Below are positions 6,242 through 11,120 of a DNA stretch of 11,120 nucleotides, one piece after another (within the stretch, counting starts at the first letter, position 1; every line of letters begins with the position of its first letter). The stretch is taken from NCBI GenBank assembly GCA_964405665.1, contig CAYOOT010000080.1, positions 1 through 11,120 on the forward strand, read 5' to 3'. The DNA comes from CAYOOT01 sp964405665 (GTDB lineage: Bacteria > Bdellovibrionota_C > UBA2361 > SZUA-149 > CAZDWZ01). The position numbers and the translations under genes were made by a program. The notes below the pieces were generated by a model. It saw only the letters and a program-made list of their open reading frames with translations, ran no database searches and had not been told where the DNA came from.

Positions 6242-6961
6242 TTATTTATTCGCCAACAAACATTTAGCTGTTTTTTTTGCCCTTGCCTGAAGTAACTTTT
6301 CCCAATTTTCAGTCCCTTCCCAAAATACTTTCTTTAATCGAGCTAATGCAAAAGAATTAGCCTTCTTTATTTGCGATAAGAATTCTTCTATCTTGGCATC
6401 CATCTCAGAAATCGTGCAGGCAACAGAATTGAAAAGTCCTTTTTCCAAGCACCACGTTGCTTCACGCCAATTACCATCTAAGCTCATTGCCGTAAAAAAT
6501 GATTTGCCGATTTTTCTTTCCACTGCTGGACCAATAACAAAGGGGCCAATACCGATCGATAACTCCGACAATCTTATTGCCGCATCTTGACAGGCAAAGG
6601 CATAATCACAAGCAGCGACTAACCCCACACCTCCGCCCACAGTTTTTCCTTGAACTCTGGCCACAACAATTTTTTCTGCATTTTTAATAGCAAGAATTAC
6701 TTTGGCAAAGCCGTGAAAATATTTCTCTGCGTCTTTTTGTTTAGTAAGTTGTTTAAATTCTTCAAACGAAGCACCCGCACAAAATGCTCCCATTCCTTCA
6801 CTTTTTATTAAAATTACTTTTACCTCTTTATTCCTTCCAAAATCCCGAATAGACTTTTCCAATTTATCTAATAATTCTTGTGGCAGAGAATTTGCCTTAG
6901 GGTGAGAAAAACAAATTATCCCCACACCATCCTTAATTTTTACTTCGATCTTAGCACCCAT
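6242..6961 (-). CDS. Enoyl-CoA hydratase/isomerase (crotonase) family protein
   Basis: This 239-residue protein has the crotonase fold, whose members act on CoA thioesters in the cytoplasm. The first oxyanion-hole segment is AFCAGASFEEF (59-69) and the second is the GGG at 109-111. The first catalytic glutamate of classical hydratases (GGGxE) is Gly113 here, while the second is kept as Glu133 in RLSELSIGIGPF. A single retained glutamate is typical of enoyl-CoA isomerases and some other crotonases, so hydratase activity should not be assumed. The stretch SIGIGPFVIGPAVERKIG resembles proteins labelled methylglutaconyl-CoA or enoyl-CoA hydratase in other bacteria, from memory. The protein is slightly shorter than the usual 255-270 residues. 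ATG at 6961 follows AAGGG. It is a single gene, divergent from the exosortase operon. Confidence 0.9.
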   Translation of the reverse strand: MGAKIEVKIKDGVGIICFSHPKANSLPQELLDKLEKSIRDFGRNKEVKVILIKSEGMGAFCAGASFEEFKQLTKQKDAEKYFHGFAKVILAIKNAEKIVVARVQGKTVGGGVGLVAACDYAFACQDAAIRLSELSIGIGPFVIGPAVERKIGKSFFTAMSLDGNWREATWCLEKGLFNSVACTISEMDAKIEEFLSQIKKANSFALARLKKVFWEGTENWEKLLQARAKKTAKCLLANK

Positions 6962-6968
6962 ATTGCCC

Positions 6969-6997
6969 TTGACTTTACCTTAATATATATCGATTAT
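6969..6997 (+). promoter_or_regulatory. Candidate sigma-70-type promoter of the exosortase-epsI operon
   Basis: TTGACT (6969-6974), a 17-base AT-rich spacer and GATTAT (6992-6997) lie 21 bases before the exosortase ATG. The -35 matches at five of six positions, the -10 at four of six. The whole divergent region is only 57 bp, so this promoter overlaps the one serving the crotonase gene. Confidence 0.42.
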
Positions 6998-7025
6998 ATA
7001 GCTATATTTATCGGAGACATGTCAA
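6993..7025 (-). promoter_or_regulatory. Candidate promoter elements of the crotonase gene
   Basis: On the minus strand a perfect TATAAT (6998-6993) lies 31 bases before the ATG. A perfect TTGACA (7025-7020) lies upstream but 21 bases away, longer than the usual 16-18, and it overlaps the exosortase start codon. TCCGATAA (7015-7008), seven of eight to the sigma-28 -10, also lies here but lacks a convincing -35. The -10 is believable; the rest is uncertain. Confidence 0.3.
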
Positions 7026-7846
7026 ACTTTTTAATTATTCCCTTTATCAATTTAATTCTTTTTGTTGGGCTGTTTTATCAGACCATCAAAGAAACAGCGA
7101 TTATTTGCTGGACCAATGATGACTATTCTCATGGAATCATTTTACCCTTAATTTCAATATATTTAATTAAACAAAAATTTCCGGAAATTAAAAAATGTTT
7201 TAGCAAACAAATTTTTTCGACCTTTGGTTTATTTTTATTAATTGTTGGTCTTTTAATTCTGCTAGTCGGCACCCTAACTGATTTGTTGTATCTACGTTGG
7301 TTATCCTTATTTATTACTCTAACGGGTTTAATTTATCTAAATTTCTCCAAAGAACTGGCTAAACAAATTACAGCTCCACTTCTTCTTAATTTTATGGCCA
7401 AACCACTTCCTGATTCTTTAATTCCTAAACTTTTCTTTCCTCTACAAGTCCTTGCCGCCAAAGTCAGCTACTTTGTTTTGGACTTTTTGGAAGTTCCGGT
7501 ACACTTAAAAGGCAATATTATTGAGATTCCGGGGATGCAGTTAATGGTGGAAGAAGCTTGTAGTGGACTACGTTCTTTAATTGCCCTACTTACCGTAGCA
7601 GCAATTGTAGTTTCCTCGCTGGAATTAAAGTCTTATCAAAAATTATTACTGCTCGCTTTTTCAATCCTTATCGCCATTGTTTTAAATATTTTTAGAGTTG
7701 CTACAACAGGACTCTTGGCACATTTTGTCAGCCATTCTGCTGCCAATGGATTTTTTCATACTTTTTCCGGCTTAATTGTTTTTACTATAGGATTGATTAT
7801 TCTTTATACTTTTGCGAATTTCTTAACAAAGAAGAAAAATGATTAA
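7019..7846 (+). CDS. xrt: Exosortase (EpsH-related transpeptidase-like membrane protein)
   Basis: Exosortases are polytopic inner-membrane cysteine enzymes thought to cleave PEP-CTERM-type sorting signals and pass the protein to the cell surface, usually in exopolysaccharide-producing Gram-negative bacteria. The 275-residue protein has about eight hydrophobic segments and the family N-terminal motif WTNDDYSHGIILP (31-43). The catalytic set is complete: Cys181 in EEACSGLRSL, Arg226 in NIFRVATTG and His247 in FFHTFSGLIVF. I chose ATG at 7019: it follows GGAG, although with only two bases between, and upstream codons would add non-family residues and run over the promoter. The stop overlaps the epsI start by 8 bp, so the two are translationally coupled. 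Subtype is not assigned. No PEP-CTERM substrate is visible in this window. Confidence 0.93.
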   Translation: MSNFLIIPFINLILFVGLFYQTIKETAIICWTNDDYSHGIILPLISIYLIKQKFPEIKKCFSKQIFSTFGLFLLIVGLLILLVGTLTDLLYLRWLSLFITLTGLIYLNFSKELAKQITAPLLLNFMAKPLPDSLIPKLFFPLQVLAAKVSYFVLDFLEVPVHLKGNIIEIPGMQLMVEEACSGLRSLIALLTVAAIVVSSLELKSYQKLLLLAFSILIAIVLNIFRVATTGLLAHFVSHSAANGFFHTFSGLIVFTIGLIILYTFANFLTKKKND

Positions 7847-8513
7847 TTATATTTCAAAAAAGGGAGCAATTTTCAGTCTATTTTTTCTGTTGTTAACGGC
7901 TGCTGCCATCTATTATTTGCAAAACTCTCTGTGGCATAAAGAAACTAATAATATCGACATCAGACAACTTCCCTATCAACTTGGAGACTGGAATGGAATT
8001 GATGTTGATAATTTAGATTTGCGTTCACAGAACACCTTAAAATTAGATCAATATGTCCGAAGAATCTATAAAAACAAAGAAGGTCGGCAGATTTTCATTT
8101 ATATCGGATATTGGAAAAAACAAAGTGGCGATCATCAGGCAGCAAAACACTCCCCACTTCTTTGTCTTCCGGGCAATGGTTGGAAAATCACTGATGTAAG
8201 CAAACACGATTTTGAAGTTACAAACAAAACTACCGCTCCTTTGATTTTATCAAATTCCCAATTGATTGGTTTTAATAAAAACTATTCTGCCTTATTTTCT
8301 TATTGGTTTTTTAGCGGAGAAACTACCTATCGCGAAGAAACCATGGCTTTATTTCAAATCATCAAACAAACAATTTTCCATCAACGATCCGATGGCGGAA
8401 TAGTGGAACTAAGTATTGATACTGCCAACACTCCTCTTGCTTTGGAAAATACTCAGAAAAATTTAGAAGATTTTCTTAAAGCACTTTATCCTGCTTTGGA
8501 TCAATTGATCTAA
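7839..8513 (+). CDS. epsI: EpsI family exosortase-associated protein
   Basis: EpsI-family (DUF3485-type) proteins are encoded next to, or fused to, exosortases; their exact role is not established. This 224-residue protein has one N-terminal membrane segment (about 9-28) and otherwise appears to be periplasmic. Family features are LPYQLGDWNGIDV (44-56), LDQYVRRIY (69-77) and the diagnostic HSPLLCLPGNGW (104-115), with His104 and Cys109. FSYWFFSGE in the second half is also family-like. It starts with ATG inside the last codons of the exosortase gene (8-bp overlap), which indicates one operon. The TAA at 8511-8513 is followed by a single base before the stop codon of the opposing oxidase gene. 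A 12-bp palindrome, GATCAATTGATC (8499-8510), abuts the stop. Confidence 0.92.
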   Translation: MINYISKKGAIFSLFFLLLTAAAIYYLQNSLWHKETNNIDIRQLPYQLGDWNGIDVDNLDLRSQNTLKLDQYVRRIYKNKEGRQIFIYIGYWKKQSGDHQAAKHSPLLCLPGNGWKITDVSKHDFEVTNKTTAPLILSNSQLIGFNKNYSALFSYWFFSGETTYREETMALFQIIKQTIFHQRSDGGIVELSIDTANTPLALENTQKNLEDFLKALYPALDQLI

Positions 8514-8514
8514 G

Positions 8515-9483
8515 TTAGAGAATGTTTTCTACTTCTTTTGCTAAGGCCACTACCTTTTGAGCGCAACCCCAGCAAGTGGTAAATCCGGCACCACCATGCC
8601 CGTAATTGTGGATAATTGTCTTCTCATTTATTTTTTCTACTTCCAAACGAATTTCCTTACGAGCCGGGCGAAGACCGACAGCATGGCTTTTAGTTTTACA
8701 GGAAGAAATAAGAGGCAGGATAGTTTCACAACGCTTGCGAATATCGGCGGCAGTTTCCAGATTGGGCGTGAGATCCCATTCATTTTCATCAGCAGTGCCG
8801 CCGATTAAACAATCTTCCGATCTGGGTACAATATAAGTTGCATGCTGCCGATCCTGAAAGAAAAAAAGTCCCCGCACTTCTTTAGGAAGTGCCTCGATCA
8901 TCTGCACTTGCCCGCGAATTGGAAAAATAGAAGTATCGCCCACTAACTCCCTTGAACCCAAGCCGGAACAATTGACAACAAGATCATAATCTTTAAAGAG
9001 CTTGTCAATTGAGCTCACTTTTTCCTGAATTATGGGAACTTTTTTTTCCAAAAGACAATCCCAAAGCCATGACAAATATTTGCTCGGTTCTGCTAAAGGA
9101 GTAAGAAACTCATGTCCATCTTTAAATCCCAAAGGCAGAGAACTGGATTCTGACTTTTGAAAATCTTCTACCTGATCAAACCAGGAAGGTGCTGTTGCTT
9201 TCTCCCGAAATAGTTCAACTGCGAGGATCATACTTAGTCCGGGCACTTTTTCTTTAATTTGCAAGCAATATGCTCGATAAGTTTCAATTGACCAATGAAG
9301 CGTTTCTCCACCAATTGAAACTTTATAAGGATACCAAAAGGCAGCGGCTACCACAGAAGTAGTGTCGTGAGGAAGATCTCGAGTAATCATCTTCACATTA
9401 AATCCACTTTCTTTGAGTCGTAGACACGTAGTTAAGCCAATGATTCCCGAGCCGATAACAACCATTCGTTTTTTTTCTTTCAT
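8515..9483 (-). CDS. D-amino-acid oxidase-like FAD-dependent oxidoreductase
   Basis: DAAO-family flavoproteins oxidise D-amino acids to imino acids and produce hydrogen peroxide. The 322-residue protein starts with an FAD-binding Rossmann motif, VVIGSGIIGLTT (GxGxxG at 11-16). It has the family segments HDTTSVVAAAFWYPY (39-53), VNCSGLGSREL (170-180), PIRGQ (188-192), YIVPRSEDCLIGGT (217-230), GLRPARKEIRLE (270-281) and IHNYGHGGAGFTTCWGC (291-307). By alignment from memory, Arg279 corresponds to the substrate-carboxylate arginine (Arg283) and Tyr217 to Tyr228 of the human enzyme; the position of human Tyr224 is not Tyr. Length is close to the usual 330-350. There is no signal peptide, so it is cytoplasmic. 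ATG at 9483 lies 4 bases after the upstream TGA, consistent with coupling. D-amino acid versus D-aspartate specificity is not resolved. Confidence 0.9.
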   Translation of the reverse strand: MKEKKRMVVIGSGIIGLTTCLRLKESGFNVKMITRDLPHDTTSVVAAAFWYPYKVSIGGETLHWSIETYRAYCLQIKEKVPGLSMILAVELFREKATAPSWFDQVEDFQKSESSSLPLGFKDGHEFLTPLAEPSKYLSWLWDCLLEKKVPIIQEKVSSIDKLFKDYDLVVNCSGLGSRELVGDTSIFPIRGQVQMIEALPKEVRGLFFFQDRQHATYIVPRSEDCLIGGTADENEWDLTPNLETAADIRKRCETILPLISSCKTKSHAVGLRPARKEIRLEVEKINEKTIIHNYGHGGAGFTTCWGCAQKVVALAKEVENIL

Positions 9484-9487
9484 TTTC

Positions 9488-9952
9488 TCAGTGTCCGTCC
9501 GGAAAACGATCCGCTATCAGATTCAATTTAATATTATGCTCAAGAAACGCTTTTGCTCCAGCAAGCACTAACGCAAAACCTCCCGTAGAATCAAGTGCTT
9601 GTTTTACAACTTCATCTCCATCTCCTTTGAAGCCGCGGTTTGTAACCTCAACAAAAGTTGCATTGTCTGATCGAGATGTAAAAATCCATTCCACCGTTGT
9701 GAATCGATCAGCTGGTCCCAAATCCATTAGTATACGCTTATTCTCTTCAAGTTCTTTTACCTTAACTTGCACAGAAATATTATACATTTCCCAATCCCAG
9801 CAGATTTCTTTGCCAGTCTCTAATCTTGCACTACCTTTAGTAAACCAAAACTGGGAAGTGATCGCCGGATTTACAAAAGCCTCAAATACTTCCGAGACGA
9901 GTTTACGAATAAGCATTCCTGTATTGGCAATTGGTACTTCTTGAATATTCAT
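9488..9952 (-). CDS. SRPBCC (AHSA1/START-like) domain protein
   Basis: This 154-residue protein appears to be a single SRPBCC domain of the Aha1/AHSA1 C-terminal type, a helix-grip fold with a hydrophobic ligand cavity. Features are the opening strand and helix (RKLVSEVFEAFVNPAITSQFW, residues about 16-36) with the characteristic FW, the strand pairs around GKEICWDWEMYNISVQVKV, and VEWIFTSRSDNATFVEVTNRGF. A long C-terminal helix (about 117-145) would cover the cavity. There is no signal peptide. Members of this family have many roles (stress, ligand binding, antibiotic tolerance), so none is assigned. ATG at 9952 is preceded by AGAGG at good spacing. It is the first gene of a two-gene unit with the oxidase gene, 4 bases apart. 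Confidence 0.85.
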   Translation of the reverse strand: MNIQEVPIANTGMLIRKLVSEVFEAFVNPAITSQFWFTKGSARLETGKEICWDWEMYNISVQVKVKELEENKRILMDLGPADRFTTVEWIFTSRSDNATFVEVTNRGFKGDGDEVVKQALDSTGGFALVLAGAKAFLEHNIKLNLIADRFPDGH

Positions 9953-10042
9953 GATGCCTCTTTATTTAGCATAAAGCTTAAACTAGGTAACGAATTTTAT
10001 TTAAAGTTTCTATCTTTGTGCAGTTACATATCTAAAAGAGTT

Positions 10043-10071
10043 TTATCTATAAAAAGGATGTGCGTTATAAT
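10043..10071 (+). promoter_or_regulatory. Candidate promoter of the SGNH hydrolase gene
   Basis: A perfect TATAAT (10066-10071) lies 38 bases before the ATG in the 157-bp divergent gap. The best -35 at 17-base spacing is TTATCT (10043-10048), only three of six. The -10 position is reasonable. Nothing else in the gap was recognised, and no convincing promoter for the minus-strand SRPBCC unit was found. Confidence 0.38.
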
Positions 10072-10109
10072 CTACTATGCTAGAAATAAATAATAACTAA
10101 TTAATTCAA

Positions 10110-11102
10110 ATGATAAAAAAAAATAATACTTTTATTAATTTTCTTTCGCTATTAATTCCTTTTCTCATTTATTTTATTTTTGCAGAAATTGTTCTTAGAC
10201 TTTTAAATTTCAAACCGACAGGAGATTATACCTTACAGGGTGTAGGAGGAATTTATGCAAGCGATCTTGTCACGGGATGGAAAAATGCCACTGGAAGCCA
10301 TTTAATAGTAAATAATGATTTAAAAAACTATATGACAATTAATGAAGATGCCTCACGTTTTTGTCCTTTAACTTTGGCTGACTCAAAACCAAATACAACT
10401 ATTTTTATTGGAGATTCTTTTACGCAAGGTGGAGGACTTAATGATGAAGAAATATATCCTTGTGTATTTCAAAAGCAAAATCTTAACAACAAAATTATTA
10501 ATTTTGGCACAGGAGGTTATGGCGGATGTCAATCGTTACTTAGGTTGAAAAACTTTTTTGAAAATAAGAATTCTGAAAGTATTAAAGTAGTAATCTATGG
10601 ATTAAATCCCTTACACGAATATAGGAATATGGCAGATCCATATTACGCTTGGCTTTTAGCAAAATATTCACTTTCTAGAACTGCCTTTATGCCTTACTGC
10701 GACTTGAATAGTGAAAATACACTAGAGTTCCACGAACCAGAGATAGTAGCTGAAATGCCCTACATCGTAAGACATTCTTCTGTTCTTACAGCCTTTGAGT
10801 CAATTTATTATCTTATAAAATCAATCCCCAGAAGGAAAAGAAGTTTTGAAGTTACAAAAAAGATACTCCTAGCCATGAAATTTGAAGCTCAAACACACAA
10901 TTCAAGACTGATTATTTTACTTATGCATTTTGATAATCCAACAAAAGCTCAATATATAGAATTTTTGAAAAGTAATAACATAGAATATCTAGATGGTTCC
11001 CATCCACAACAATTTGAAGAAAGTATGAAAATAGCAGATGGACATCCTAATCATATAATGCATTCCTATTGGGCTAAATTAATTTCTGATTATCTTCAAT
11101 AA
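10110..11102 (+). CDS. Membrane-anchored SGNH/GDSL hydrolase-like protein
   Basis: SGNH hydrolases are serine esterases and acyltransferases; anchored bacterial forms often acylate or deacylate surface polysaccharides. The 330-residue protein has one N-terminal membrane anchor (about 9-32) and an extracytoplasmic domain. Block I is FIGDSFTQGGG with Ser103. Block II is NFGTGGYGG (131-139). Block III is probably YGLNPLHEYRN (163-173) with Asn166. Block V is DGHPNHIMHSYW (310-321), with Asp310 and His312 as the likely remaining triad. ATG at 10110 has no Shine-Dalgarno sequence and is followed by a run of nine A, but a TAA in frame just upstream and the need for the anchor fix the start. The gene is more AT-rich than its neighbours. 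The substrate is unknown; a link to O-antigen or exopolysaccharide modification is inference. Confidence 0.85.
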   Translation: MIKKNNTFINFLSLLIPFLIYFIFAEIVLRLLNFKPTGDYTLQGVGGIYASDLVTGWKNATGSHLIVNNDLKNYMTINEDASRFCPLTLADSKPNTTIFIGDSFTQGGGLNDEEIYPCVFQKQNLNNKIINFGTGGYGGCQSLLRLKNFFENKNSESIKVVIYGLNPLHEYRNMADPYYAWLLAKYSLSRTAFMPYCDLNSENTLEFHEPEIVAEMPYIVRHSSVLTAFESIYYLIKSIPRRKRSFEVTKKILLAMKFEAQTHNSRLIILLMHFDNPTKAQYIEFLKSNNIEYLDGSHPQQFEESMKIADGHPNHIMHSYWAKLISDYLQ

Positions 11103-11112
11103 TCTTTTTTTT
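11088..11112 (+). terminator. Intrinsic terminator-like hairpin overlapping the SGNH gene stop
   Basis: GATTAT (11088-11093) pairs with ATAATC (11099-11104) around CTTCA, directly followed by eight T (11105-11112). The TAA stop (11100-11102) is inside the right arm. The stem is short and AT-rich, but the immediate T8 run makes termination plausible. Confidence 0.5.
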
Positions 11113-11120
11113 GGAGCCGT

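Noticed and set aside
6878..7018. Upstream extension of the exosortase frame by 47 residues
   Set aside because: It would overlap the start of the divergent crotonase gene and the promoter region, and adds no family sequence.

Overview
The window is an ordinary-looking chromosomal stretch of a low-GC (high-30s percent by eye), diderm, flagellated bacterium. Support for this comes from a flagellar cap gene (fliD) with flaG, an exosortase/EpsI pair (known mainly from Gram-negative bacteria that make exopolysaccharide), a signal-peptide periplasmic protein, and promoter motifs for both sigma-54 and sigma-28. I cannot name the phylum. A deltaproteobacterium-like or candidate-phylum lineage would fit, but that is inference.

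Layout. 1-860: 3' part of thiC (thiamine pyrimidine synthesis), converging on an AI-2E family transporter gene (996-2111, minus) across a 105-bp palindromic repeat pair (870-974). 2186-3874 (minus): a two-gene unit of a secreted protein of unknown function followed by a ClsB-like phospholipase D/cardiolipin synthase. 3981-4075: a gene-free gap holding a nested inverted-repeat structure. 4118-6009 (minus): flaG then fliD, with a sigma-28-type promoter before flaG and an almost perfect sigma-54-type promoter between flaG and fliD. 6160-6234: a second palindromic element of the same repeat family. 6242-6961 (minus): a crotonase-family gene, divergent from an exosortase-epsI operon (7019-8513, plus) across only 57 bp. 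8515-9952 (minus): an SRPBCC-domain gene and a D-amino-acid-oxidase-like gene, tail to tail with epsI with one base between the stop codons. 10110-11102 (plus): a membrane-anchored SGNH hydrolase ending in a terminator-like hairpin.

How the genes fit together. Cell-envelope and surface functions dominate: flagellar filament cap and its regulator-like partner, exosortase-based surface protein sorting, cardiolipin-type phospholipid synthesis, and an SGNH enzyme of a type often used in polysaccharide acylation. They are in separate transcription units, so a joint pathway is not shown by the sequence. No integrase, transposase, CRISPR array, tRNA or rRNA was seen. The most informative non-coding signals are the two flagellar promoters, the covarying REP-like hairpin family, and the nested inverted repeats at 3985-4073. 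I found no convincing wholly new system. The nearest candidates are the exosortase pair without a visible substrate and the unknown secreted protein paired with the phospholipase D-type gene.
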